Positions 1 through 6,764 of a stretch of 13,054 nt of DNA are shown piece by piece (within the stretch, counting starts at the first letter, position 1; each line of letters begins with the position of its first letter). A program made the position numbers and the translations under genes. Location of the stretch: the NCBI GenBank assembly GCA_937877545.1, contig CALFJE010000127.1, positions 1-13,054 of the forward strand, written 5' to 3'. Source of the stretch: an uncultured Selenomonadales bacterium. GTDB lineage: Bacteria > Bacillota > Negativicutes > Selenomonadales > Selenomonadaceae. The notes under the pieces were generated by a model. It did not search any database. It was not told the DNA's origin and saw only the letters and a program-made list of their open reading frames with translations.

Positions 1-90
1 TTCTTCGCGGAGCGGCTGTTGACGGTGTGGCTGTGGCAAAATCCGTTGCGCATAAGGCGGTTGCCCGTCCTGTTCCGCGCAGGCGTTTGA
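1..90 (+). CDS. C-terminal tail of an unidentified upstream gene (partial)
   Basis: Reading from base 1, an open frame runs 29 codons to a TGA at 88-90. The next gene's ribosome binding site (GGAGGTGA, 93-100) follows at once, which is the spacing expected in a tight operon. Third codon positions are mostly G or C, as in neighbouring genes. The tail is basic and hydrophobic (WLWQNPLRIRRLPVLF) and I do not recognise the family. A competing frame starting at base 3 stays open to a TGA at 132-134 and would overlap the next gene by about 29 bases, so the frame choice is uncertain. The 5' part lies outside the window. Confidence 0.35.
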   Translation, partial: FFAERLLTVWLWQNPLRIRRLPVLFRAGV

Positions 91-105
91 TTGGAGGTGA
101 GCAAG

Positions 106-366
106 TTGAGGATACAAGGGTCGGTTATCATTGAGCAGGGCGTGACGTTCGCGATAATCGTGGTGAATCAGACGGTGACGAATTACACCTCGCGAATGAT
201 ACAAATGCGAAATTTCCTGTCGCCGTATTTCCCGAACATGCCGATAATTTTGATGTCGCAGGACGCAAACGGGACGCCGCATTACTACGGGCGGCAAGAC
301 ATAGTTAAGTTTCTGCGTTCGATTCGGCTCGACCAAATACCGTGGAAGGAGTACGTTATATATTGA
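106..366 (+). CDS. Small conserved-looking protein of unknown function, coupled to queH
   Basis: This encodes an 86-residue soluble protein starting MRIQGSVIIEQG and ending PWKEYVIY. I chose the TTG at 106 because GGAGGTGA (93-100) sits five bases upstream; an earlier in-frame TTG at 91 would place the ribosome binding site inside the gene. There is no signal peptide or membrane segment. A hydrophobic strand-like N-terminal half (VIIEQGVTFAIIVV) is followed by a PYFPNMPIILMSQDANG segment and a YYGRQDIVKFL segment. Its TGA overlaps the queH start (TTGA, 363-366), so the two are probably translationally coupled. I recognise the type of protein as a small uncharacterised one but cannot assign a domain or activity; a role near tRNA modification is only suggested by position. 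Confidence 0.7.
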   Translation: MRIQGSVIIEQGVTFAIIVVNQTVTNYTSRMIQMRNFLSPYFPNMPIILMSQDANGTPHYYGRQDIVKFLRSIRLDQIPWKEYVIY

Positions 367-971
367 AAATTTTAATGCATATGTGTTGCGCGCCGTGTTC
401 GTGCTATACCGTCAAGCGGTTGCGCGAGGAGGGCTTTGAGCCTGTCGGGTACTTTTTTAATCCGAACATACATCCTTGGCAGGAATGGCGGCGGCGTTTG
501 AAGACTGCGCGGGAATTCGCCGATAAGGTGGTGCTTGAGCTGGTGGCGGATAATCATTACGGCTTGCGGGAGTTTTTATCTAAGGTATGGAACTTGATTG
601 ACGAGGCGGATACGATTCAATTCGCGGACGGCTATCATAAGCGTTGCGGGATATGCTATGCGTGGCGACTTCAAGAGACCGCCCGCTACGCCGCCGAGCA
701 CGGCTTTGAGCTTTGGACTTCCACGCTTTTTTACAGCCGGCATCAGAATCACGAGCGGATGAAAAAAACAGCCGAGCACTTTGCGAACGTGTTCGGCGTT
801 AATTTTTACTATGAAGACTTCCGCGCAGGTTGGCAGGAAGGAATTGATTTGAGTATGGAGCTGGGGCTTTATCGGCAGAATTATTGCGGATGCGTGTTCA
901 GCGAGGAGGAGCGTTTCAGCAATGATCTGCGTAAAGCCCGCAAGAAATTTTTCGCGGCAGTCGGTAGTTAG
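363..971 (+). CDS. queH: Epoxyqueuosine reductase QueH
   Basis: QueH performs the last step of queuosine synthesis, reducing epoxyqueuosine to queuosine at the tRNA wobble position; it is the cobalamin-independent alternative to QueG and acts in the cytoplasm. The product has 202 residues, a usual length for the family. Family cysteines are present: HMCCAPCSCY near the N-terminus (Cys8, 9, 12, 14), RCGIC (Cys95, 98) and YCGCVFSE (Cys175, 177). In the family these bind an iron-sulfur centre and provide a redox pair. Motifs GYFFNPNIHPWQEW and TSTLFYSRHQNHE are typical of the former DUF208. I chose TTG 363, which overlaps the preceding stop and follows GAAGGAG (345-351) at about 11 bases; a GTG at 342 is possible but would have no ribosome binding site. 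The gene ends just before a repeat-rich convergent gap. Confidence 0.93.
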   Translation: MKILMHMCCAPCSCYTVKRLREEGFEPVGYFFNPNIHPWQEWRRRLKTAREFADKVVLELVADNHYGLREFLSKVWNLIDEADTIQFADGYHKRCGICYAWRLQETARYAAEHGFELWTSTLFYSRHQNHERMKKTAEHFANVFGVNFYYEDFRAGWQEGIDLSMELGLYRQNYCGCVFSEEERFSNDLRKARKKFFAAVGS

Positions 972-1038
972 TAGCTGGTAGCTAGCTGTTAGCTTATTAG
1001 CTGTTAGCCTAAAAGCTCAACCCCTAAAAGCTAAAAGC
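966..1038. repeat. Degenerate heptamer repeats (TTAGCTN / TAAAAGC) between convergent genes
   Basis: The gap between queH and the EF-G-like gene consists of imperfect short units: TTAGCTTA, TTAGCTG, TTAGCCT, then three AAAAGCT units. It overlaps the last codon and stop of queH and abuts the stop of the minus-strand gene. Only weak hairpins (AGCT-AAA-AGCT and similar) can be drawn, so it is not a clear terminator, although both transcripts end here. Such low-complexity heptamers probably grew by replication slippage. Confidence 0.6.
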
Positions 1039-3132
1039 TTATTTTTCAGCCTGAGCTGCCTTGTGTTCTTCGATAATCTTTTCGGCGAGCTTATCGGGCA
1101 TGGGGTCGTAGTGCGAAAACTTCAAGCTGTAGGAGGCGCGTCCCTGCGTCTGCGAACGCAAATCCGTCGCGTACTTATAAAGTTCGCTGGAGGGTATCAG
1201 AGCCTTAACTTCGGTCATGCCTTTGCCCTTGGGATCCATGCCGAGGATTTTGCCGCGCTTGCTGTTGAGCTTGCCGATAATGTCGCCCATATAATTTTCG
1301 GGCGTGAGGACGGTTATCTCGTCAATCGGCTCAAGGAGAATCGGGTCGGCGGAAAGGATACCCTTTTTAATGGCGATAGAGGTCGCGGTCTTGAAGGCGG
1401 CTTCGGAGCTGTCGACAGCGTGATAGGAGCCGTCAAACAGATTGACGCTGACATTGACGACGGGGTAGCCCGCAATGACGCCTTCCGCCAAAGTTTCCTG
1501 GGTGCCTTTCTCGACGGCGGGGAAATATTGACGCGGAACGCTGCCGCCGAAAATACTTTCCGACCAAACATTGCCGTTGTTGACTTCGGGATTGGCATCC
1601 TTATTAGGACCGATACGGAGCCAAACGTCGCCGTATTGCCCGTGACCGCCGGATTGCTTTTTATGCTTGCCCTGGACTTCAACCTCCTTGCGAATGGTTT
1701 CGCGATAAGCAACACGCGGCTCGCCCAAAACCATTTGCACGCCGAACTTGCGCTGGAGTTTGTCGCTCAAAATATCCAGATGAACTTCGCCGACGCCCTT
1801 AAGAATCGTCTGCTTGGTCTCGGCGTTCTTGACGAGCATAATCGTGGGGTCTTCGTCCTGCTGGCGGATAATCGCGCCGAAAACTTTATCCTCCTCGCCC
1901 TTTTTAGCCGACGTGACAGCCATAGCCAACATGGGTTCGGGGTATTGAATGCGCTCGTACTTAATGGGCGCGGCTTTGTCGCAAAGGGTGTCGCCGGTCT
2001 TGGCGTTGGCAAGCTTGCTGGTGACGACAATATCGCCCGCGTGCGCCACGTCGACGGGGATTTGTTTCTTGCCCTGCATGGTGAACAAGCCGCTTAAACG
2101 CTCCTGCCCCTCGCCGCTCGCGCCGATAAGCTGATACGTGGCGTCGCCTTTCATGTCGCCGCTGATAACGCGCACATACGACATACGCCCGACGAACGGG
2201 TCAACCATCGTCTTAAAGATTTGCCCGCTGAAAGGCTCGGTAACTTTGCGCTCGACAAGCTCATCGGTTTTCGGGTTAATGCCGCTGTAGTCCTTGGAAT
2301 CGGGCGCAGGGAAGAATTCGACGACGCTGTTAAGGAATTTCTTGACGCCGATATTTTTAAGCGCACTGCCCACGAACACGGGGAAGACTTTAGCCTCGCG
2401 AATGCCCGCCGCCAACGCCTCGGAAATTTCGCCCTCGTCCAAATCGTCGACTTCGCCCTCAAGATATTGCATCATGAGTTCATCGTTAAACTCGGCAATG
2501 CTGTCAATCATGTCGAGCCGCGCAGATTCGATTTCGTCTTGCAAGTCGGCGGGGGCGTCGAATTTCTCTTCGTCGGCGTTGACCTTGGAAAAGACTTTGA
2601 GCAAATCGACGACGCCCTTAAAGCTGTCCTCCTTGCCGACGGGGATTTGGACGGGCACGACGCTGTTGCCGAATTTATCTTTAAGCTGAGCGAGGACTTT
2701 TTCAAAGTCGGCGTGTTCGCGATCCATTTTGGTAACGAAGAAGGCGCGGGGGAGGTTGAGGCTTTCGGCGAGGCTCCAAGCCTTTTCGGTTTCGACCTCG
2801 ACGCCGGCACTTGCCGAAACGACGATAACGGTTGCGTCCGCCGCCGCCAAGGCTCCGTACATTTCCGCCACAAAGTCGGGGAAGCCGGGCACGTCGATGG
2901 CGTTAATCTTGAAGTTTTTCCACTCCAGAGCCGCGAGGCTTGCGCTTATGGACATTTTGCGTTTATTTTCTTCCGGCTCGAAGTCGAGGACGCCGGTACC
3001 GAGGTCGACGTTGCCCAAGCGGGTGGTCGCGCCGCTGTCGAACAGAGCCGCCTCAAGCAGGCTGGTCTTGCCGGAGCGTCCGTGTCCGCAGAACGCCACA
3101 TTTCGTATCGATTCGCTTTTGTAATCCTTCAT
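1039..3132 (-). CDS. EF-G-like GTPase (EF-G2 / FusA2 type)
   Basis: The product is a 697-residue translation-factor GTPase paralogue of elongation factor G. The G domain shows a P-loop GHGRSGKT (residues 16-23), the G3 motif as DVPGF (80-84), G4 as TKMD (134-137) and a later GSALK. EF-G domains follow, including the GVGEVHLDIL and KKQSGGHGQYGDVWLRIGP segments, and a C-terminal domain with EPIDEITVLTPENYMGDIIGKLNSKRG. Canonical EF-G has DTPGH, in which the histidine promotes GTP hydrolysis; here it is phenylalanine, and the P-loop is GRSGKT rather than DAGKT. Both fit the EF-G-like subfamily (EF-G2) rather than the housekeeping factor. The start is ATG 3132, preceded by GGAGGG (3150-3145). The frame stays open to 3426, but that extension runs antisense through the neighbouring promoter and leader. 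No strong promoter was recognised in 3133-3253. Confidence 0.9.
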   Translation of the reverse strand: MKDYKSESIRNVAFCGHGRSGKTSLLEAALFDSGATTRLGNVDLGTGVLDFEPEENKRKMSISASLAALEWKNFKINAIDVPGFPDFVAEMYGALAAADATVIVVSASAGVEVETEKAWSLAESLNLPRAFFVTKMDREHADFEKVLAQLKDKFGNSVVPVQIPVGKEDSFKGVVDLLKVFSKVNADEEKFDAPADLQDEIESARLDMIDSIAEFNDELMMQYLEGEVDDLDEGEISEALAAGIREAKVFPVFVGSALKNIGVKKFLNSVVEFFPAPDSKDYSGINPKTDELVERKVTEPFSGQIFKTMVDPFVGRMSYVRVISGDMKGDATYQLIGASGEGQERLSGLFTMQGKKQIPVDVAHAGDIVVTSKLANAKTGDTLCDKAAPIKYERIQYPEPMLAMAVTSAKKGEEDKVFGAIIRQQDEDPTIMLVKNAETKQTILKGVGEVHLDILSDKLQRKFGVQMVLGEPRVAYRETIRKEVEVQGKHKKQSGGHGQYGDVWLRIGPNKDANPEVNNGNVWSESIFGGSVPRQYFPAVEKGTQETLAEGVIAGYPVVNVSVNLFDGSYHAVDSSEAAFKTATSIAIKKGILSADPILLEPIDEITVLTPENYMGDIIGKLNSKRGKILGMDPKGKGMTEVKALIPSSELYKYATDLRSQTQGRASYSLKFSHYDPMPDKLAEKIIEEHKAAQAEK

Positions 3133-3253
3133 GTTTAAGTTATTCCCTCCATTAAATTTTTTCGCGTGGCTTATTCTATCGCCGCCCAAGATTTTCCTGC
3201 CTGCCCTTGCGCCGAAACTTTTTGGCGAGTTTTTTCGTTGACGGCGGAAAATG

Positions 3254-3387
3254 TTTCTGCTAAGCTTGTAACGAACTCGGATTCGGAGCGTATAATAGGC
3301 AGAAAGGAGGCTGATAACTATGATTGAAGACAAATTCGCGGACGAAATGCTAAGCGACGAGGAACTCGACAACGTGGCGGGCGGCAC
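3254..3387 (+). repeat. Promoter-leader module, copy A (identical to 12204-12337)
   Basis: These 134 bases are identical to 12204-12337 (offset 8950). They contain the T-rich block, the GCTTGTAACGAA motif, the promoter, the ribosome binding site, and the coding sequence of the leader through Gly-Gly plus the first two bases of the next Thr codon. Base 3253 differs (G versus T), and before it GAAAAT is again shared. On the right, identity stops at the third base of the Thr codon, after the predicted export cleavage site. Related but diverged modules precede the genes at 5399 and 6818. Confidence 0.95.
3266..3296 (+). promoter_or_regulatory. Promoter of double-glycine-leader gene 1
   Basis: A -35-like TTGTAA (3266-3271) and a perfect TATAAT (3291-3296) are separated by 19 bp, longer than the usual 17. 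The -35 lies inside the motif GCTTGTAACGAA shared by all four family members. The start codon is only 23 bases beyond the -10, so the untranslated leader should be about 15-17 bases, with AAGGAGG (3304-3310) close to the RNA 5' end. The conserved block may bind a regulator compensating for the long spacer; that part is inference. Confidence 0.75.
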
Positions 3388-3646
3388 TCGCGCCGAAACC
3401 AGAGAAATGGATATTGCGTTGAACAAAAGGCTTTATGGCTTAGATTTTAGCGCGTTGGACATTGCCCAAGCAGACCATATGCTTTACGCGAAATCCGATT
3501 TGGAATCAGAACTTACCCGTTTGGGAGTGCAATTTAAAATAGACGTGGGCAAAGACGGCACCGGCGTCGGCGAAAAAGCCAACGAATACTACTACCACGG
3601 CGTTAAAATTTCTCACGAACAGCTTATGAATATCATCAATAAATGA
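3320..3646 (+). CDS. Double-glycine-leader secreted small protein 1
   Basis: This encodes a 108-residue protein with an acidic 22-residue leader ending LSDEELDNVAGG, followed by an 86-residue cargo with no cysteine. Leaders of this form (L-S-x-E-E-L, then Gly-Gly) are normally cut after Gly-Gly by C39-peptidase ABC exporters, as for bacteriocins and related secreted peptides. The cargo is charged, with a predicted helical first part and a C-terminal segment NEYYYHGVKISHEQLMNII. The same N-x-Y...I-[ST]-x-x-[EQ] arrangement recurs in the proteins at 6818 and 12270. The start is ATG 3320 with AAGGAGG nine bases upstream. A terminator follows nine bases after the stop, so the gene is a single transcription unit. 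No exporter, immunity protein or modification enzyme is adjacent. Its function is unknown; bacteriocin-like toxin, signal or surface protein are all possible. Confidence 0.85.
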   Translation: MIEDKFADEMLSDEELDNVAGGTRAETREMDIALNKRLYGLDFSALDIAQADHMLYAKSDLESELTRLGVQFKIDVGKDGTGVGEKANEYYYHGVKISHEQLMNIINK

Positions 3647-3654
3647 CAGAAAAA

Positions 3655-3684
3655 AAAGCCCTTCGGCAAGTGTCGGAGGGCTTT
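3655..3684 (+). terminator. Intrinsic terminator, family hairpin 1
   Basis: AAAGCCCTTCGGC (3655-3667), loop AAGT, then GTCGGAGGGCTTT (3672-3684) form a 13-bp stem with two G-U pairs. The T-run on the plus strand is short, but eight A residues precede the stem, so it could also stop minus-strand transcription. The same stem recurs at 5639 and 12628 with different loops. Confidence 0.85.
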
Positions 3685-3688
3685 ATGT

Positions 3689-3716
3689 TTGACAAGCCAA
3701 AAAATTTTTTTACAAT
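3689..3716 (+). promoter_or_regulatory. Sigma-70-type promoter of the carboxylesterase
   Basis: Consensus TTGACA (3689-3694), 16 bp, then TACAAT (3711-3716) with an A/T-rich spacer. It lies just past the preceding terminator and about 43 bp before the GTG start, so the esterase has its own promoter, unlike the family promoters with 19-bp spacers. Confidence 0.75.
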
Positions 3717-3759
3717 AATTTCGTAACCAAATACGGATAAAAATAACGGCGGTGATGTT

Positions 3760-5328
3760 GTGATTAAAGATTTAACGCGCAGAGATTTTATCAAAGGCGC
3801 GGCGGTCGGATTGGTTTCGGTCAATGCGCTTGGAATTTTGCCCGACAAAGTTTTTGCGGCGGATAATTGCACGGTCAAGACGCGCTACGGCAAATTTAAC
3901 GGCTTTGTCGACAAAAACGGCGTCAAGACGTGGCTGGGCATTCCCTATGCTCAACCGCCCGTCGGAGCTTTGCGTTGGCGTACTCCCAAGCCGTTGAAAC
4001 CGTCGAATAAAACTCGCGACGCAAAAGAATTCGGCTTTACGGCTATGCAAACCGTTGACGACAGAGAAACCGCCTCTTTAAGACCGCAGAGCGAAGATTG
4101 TCTGACGCTCAACATTTGGACACGCGGAAACGGTAAAAATCTGCCTGTAATGGTTTATATCCCCGGCGGCGGCTTTCAAACGGGCGGCAGCAGTGACGTT
4201 CGCTATCACGGGGCGAATTTTGCGGCGGCGCAGGATGTCGTTCTCGTCACGATTAACTATCGGCTCAACGCCTTTGGCTTTTTGAATCTCGCCGGCATTG
4301 ATTCTTCATTTGAGGACAGCGGCTGTCTGGGCATTAAAGACCAAGTGGCGGCGTTGCAATGGGTTAAGGAAAATATCGGCGAATTCGGCGGCAATCCCGA
4401 TAACGTGACGATTTTTGGGCAAAGTGCCGGCTCCTCTTCGGTAATGTTGCTGACGGTCACTCCTGCGGCTAAAAATCTGTTCCAAAAAGCAATTCCGCAG
4501 TCGGGGCATTTGGGGCTTTACAATACCTCCGACGAATCAGCCAAAGTTGGACAAATTTTTATGGAAATGAGCGGCTCAAAGACGATTGGCGACCTCATGA
4601 AGAAATCTTCCGCCGAGCTTATAAATATTTACGAAAAAGTTAACGGGCTCAATCCCGATGCGTCGCTTTTAAATTATATGCCGACCTGCGACGGGAAATT
4701 TATTCCCGCTGAGCCGTTTAAGGCGTTAAAAGACGGCGCGGCTCGCGAAATTAAATTTTTAACGGGCACGACTTCAGACGAATGGTGTTTTTGGTTGCTG
4801 TTCACGAGTCCTAAATTTTTTGATATTCTCCGCGCAAGTTCGCGCTTCGTCCTGGCGAAATACAACGGAACGGATACTCCCGAAGAAATTTATCGCAAAT
4901 GGCTTGAAAATCGCCCCGACACCGAGGAAAACTACATTGATTTTGCAAATAATGCGGATTGGCGCGTCGGGCAGGAATTGGCGGCGGAATATCAATCGAA
5001 ATTTAATGATGTGTACTATTATTTGTTCAGCGAGCCGTCGCCGATAGAGAATTTGCGTGCGTATCACGGCATCGACTTGGTTTATACCTTCAATCTGCCC
5101 GACAAGAATTATAATCCGAATCCCGCGCCGAATTTTATAAGGCAAGTTCAAGCAACGTGGGCGGCATTTGCGGCGAACGGCAACCCCGACAACGAATTTA
5201 TTCCGCACTGGGAAAAATACACCGCCGCCAATCGCCAAACCATGGAGCTTAACTCAAAGGCTTGCGTCTGCCATAAAGATTTGAACACGGGGAATTTGAA
5301 TTCCCTGCGCCACGTCTACGAAAGCTGA
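3760..5328 (+). CDS. Tat-exported type B carboxylesterase
   Basis: This encodes a 522-residue alpha/beta-hydrolase of the type B carboxylesterase (para-nitrobenzyl esterase) family, a usual length. It hydrolyses carboxylic esters; the natural substrate cannot be read from sequence. The N-terminus carries a twin-arginine signal, TRRDFIKG (residues 6-13), a hydrophobic stretch and a likely cut near VFAA-D (33-35), so the folded enzyme is exported outside the cytoplasmic membrane. Family marks in order are FLGIPYA-like WLGIPYAQPPVGALRW, SEDCLTLNIW, the oxyanion loop PGGGF, the nucleophile elbow GQSAGS with Ser222, the acid in TTSDEW (Glu341) and HGIDLVYTF (His436). The elbow has Gln where Glu is commonest. 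The start is GTG 3760 behind GGCGGTGA; no ATG in frame is suitable. It has its own promoter, and the double-glycine-leader gene at 5399 begins its module directly after this stop. Confidence 0.93.
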   Translation: MIKDLTRRDFIKGAAVGLVSVNALGILPDKVFAADNCTVKTRYGKFNGFVDKNGVKTWLGIPYAQPPVGALRWRTPKPLKPSNKTRDAKEFGFTAMQTVDDRETASLRPQSEDCLTLNIWTRGNGKNLPVMVYIPGGGFQTGGSSDVRYHGANFAAAQDVVLVTINYRLNAFGFLNLAGIDSSFEDSGCLGIKDQVAALQWVKENIGEFGGNPDNVTIFGQSAGSSSVMLLTVTPAAKNLFQKAIPQSGHLGLYNTSDESAKVGQIFMEMSGSKTIGDLMKKSSAELINIYEKVNGLNPDASLLNYMPTCDGKFIPAEPFKALKDGAAREIKFLTGTTSDEWCFWLLFTSPKFFDILRASSRFVLAKYNGTDTPEEIYRKWLENRPDTEENYIDFANNADWRVGQELAAEYQSKFNDVYYYLFSEPSPIENLRAYHGIDLVYTFNLPDKNYNPNPAPNFIRQVQATWAAFAANGNPDNEFIPHWEKYTAANRQTMELNSKACVCHKDLNTGNLNSLRHVYES

Positions 5329-5344
5329 AATTTTTCCGCTAAGC

Positions 5345-5375
5345 TTGTAACGAACTCGAATTCACGACGTATAAG
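5345..5375 (+). promoter_or_regulatory. Promoter of double-glycine-leader gene 2
   Basis: TTGTAA (5345-5350) and TATAAG (5370-5375) are separated by 19 bp, the same spacing as in the other three modules. GCTAAGCTTGTAACGAACTCG is retained around the -35, while the spacer and -10 have diverged. The ribosome binding site has weakened to AAAAGAGA, compared with AAAGGAGG in copies 1 and 4, suggesting lower translation. Confidence 0.7.
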
Positions 5376-5398
5376 CAACAGAAAAGAGACTGATAATT

Positions 5399-5602
5399 AT
5401 GGCAGACGAAAAAATTTTGAAGGACGAAAGCTTGAAGGACGAAAAAATCTTGAAAGACGACATCTTGAAGGACGAGCAACTCGACAATGTGGCAGGCGGA
5501 TTGCATCGTTATCCTTTTCATGGTGTAGCAGGCAAAAATCCGAACACCGACCCCGATTCAAATCAGCCCGGTGATAAGGCAGCTTGGAATTGGCTTAAAT
5601 AA
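5399..5602 (+). CDS. Double-glycine-leader small protein 2 (expanded leader, short cargo)
   Basis: This encodes a 67-residue protein with a 34-residue leader ending DEQLDNVAGG and a 33-residue cargo (LHRYPFHGVAGK to WNWLK). The leader is about 12 residues longer than in its relatives because an 11-residue unit is doubled: EKILKDESLKD then EKILKDDILKD. The cargo has no cysteine, is rich in Pro, Asn and Asp in the middle, and lacks the C-terminal pattern of the other three. It may be a truncated or unrelated cargo. ATG 5399 is the only sensible start, although its ribosome binding site is weak (AAAAGAGA). The gene lies 70 bases after the esterase and has its own promoter and terminator. Export by a C39-type ABC transporter is inferred from the leader; function is unknown. 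Confidence 0.75.
   Translation: MADEKILKDESLKDEKILKDDILKDEQLDNVAGGLHRYPFHGVAGKNPNTDPDSNQPGDKAAWNWLK
5408..5473 (+). repeat. 33-bp in-frame tandem duplication in a leader peptide
   Basis: 5408-5440 and 5441-5473 match at 29 of 33 bases. Each unit encodes 11 residues built on (E)KILKD / (D/E)xLKD. Both halves of each unit also resemble each other, giving four LKD units in total. The duplication keeps the frame and leaves the LDNVAGG processing site intact. Confidence 0.85.
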
Positions 5603-5638
5603 TTAAAAAAACGCGGCGGACGGTCGCAATCGTCAACA

Positions 5639-5670
5639 AAAGCCCTTCGGCGATTGTCGGAGGGCTTTTT
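5639..5670 (+). terminator. Intrinsic terminator, family hairpin 2
   Basis: AAAGCCCTTCGGC (5639-5651), loop GATT, then GTCGGAGGGCTTT (5656-5668) followed by more T residues. Both arms are identical to the hairpin at 3655; only the loop differs. This copy has the best plus-strand T-run of the three. Confidence 0.9.
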
Positions 5671-5685
5671 GCTGTAAAATCTTGA

Positions 5686-6764
5686 TTGACAGTCCGTTTT
5701 ATCAAGACGACCTCATTGGCGGCTTTGGCAATGGCTCTTACCGTTGAAATTTTCGCGGCAAATATGCCCGCTGATCTCGTGGTTTACGGAAAAATCTTCA
5801 CGTCGGAAAATAATCGTCTCGCGGAAGCTTTTGCGGTCAAGGACGGCAGTAAATTTCTTACGGAAATCGTTCCCTCTACCGTCAAGAAGGCTGTATACGG
5901 CATGGGCTGGGAATTTCAAACATTTAAAAACAATATGCCTACCCGCCAACAGCTCGACGCGATTTGCAGTGATATTCCAATGTATTTTTTGAACGACGAA
6001 TGTCACAAAGCGTTGACGAATACAATTTTGCTTGTCAAGGCGGGAGTTATGGGCGAAAACGGCACGCCCGCAGGTTTTCTTAAGGAACAGGCGGGAACTT
6101 ACGTGCGCTCCTTCCCGGACAACACAATCTTTATACCCTTGAAATGGCGACGGCTAACTTGGCGGACATTGAGCACCATTTGTTGTCGGAAGGCTATACG
6201 ATGTATCTTGACGGCTACTCAACTTATTTCTTTAACGACGTTTATTATCGCGCGGCTCGGCAGTTTGAAATTAGCGGCGATATGAACTTCGTCTTGGGCT
6301 TGGCTTACGAACTTGAAAGTTGGATGGACGTTGACGAGGCATTAGCCGAAGCCGTCGACGCAAAAAAATTTTCTTCCAAACGTATCAAACCGAACTGGAT
6401 AAAGCTTCTCATGGACGGCACGGTTGAAAGCGGTACAGGTTTTATCGACCCGCTCTATCGCGACGGTCATCAAGGCATTCCCAACCGGACGGAAGAGGAG
6501 CTGCCCGACATCACGCGCAAGGCAAATGCAAAACGCCGACGAAGAACTTCAAGAGGATTTGCTTAAAATACTTCCCGCGAACAGGCTTTGACGGATTTAA
6601 CAATCAACTGCGCAAAGCAAATGTTCCTTGAAAACGAGCGCGGCAGTATCAGCACAGGCAAATTTGCGGATTTTCTTCTCGTTACCAAGGACGTGCTTAC
6701 TTGCCCCGTGACGGAAATTCATAATGCCAAACCTGTTGCAATAATTTTTCTGCTGAGCTTATAA
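5686..6764 (+). pseudogene. Decayed YtcJ-like amidohydrolase (amidohydrolase family 3)
   Basis: Fragments of one metal-dependent amidohydrolase lie in order but in changing frames. Frame 1 from 5686 has a signal-like stretch, then ADLVVYGKIFTSENN and AEAFAVKDG, the usual family N-terminus. It then jumps to AVYGMGWEFQTF, MPTRQQLDAI and HKALTNTILLVKAG, so a stretch that should carry the GFIDSHVH metal-binding motif is missing. Near 6135-6145 the frame shifts (+1/-1) to LEMATANLADIEHHLL, continuing to WIKLLMDGTVESG and IPNRTEEELPDITRKANA. Around 6526 another break removes a large middle part; NADEELQEDLLKILP is in frame 1, and EQALTDLTINCAKQMF with GSISTGKFADFLLVTKDVLTCP is in frame 3. The end (HNAKP, about 6736) is cut where the next promoter module begins; the formal stop is 6762-6764. 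Missing metal ligands and several frameshifts make activity very unlikely. Confidence 0.88.

Noticed and set aside
1063..3138. Long plus-strand open frames (344 and 305 codons) opposite the EF-G-like gene
   Set aside because: They are antisense shadows of a strongly conserved gene with GC-rich third positions; no ribosome binding site and no recognisable domain.
3256..3277. Palindromic operator centred on AAGCTT in the shared upstream block
   Set aside because: AAGCTT is a palindrome, but the flanking arms (TTCTGCT and GTAACGAA) pair poorly, and copy 3 breaks the centre (GAGCTT). The block is conserved, yet I cannot support a defined inverted repeat.
3133..3426. N-terminal extension of the EF-G-like gene to 795 residues
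   Set aside because: The extension runs antisense through the promoter and leader of the gene at 3320, is serine-rich and unlike any EF-G, and the ATG at 3132 has a good ribosome binding site and a normal EF-G N-terminus. The same shadow appears antisense to the identical module near 12204-12337.
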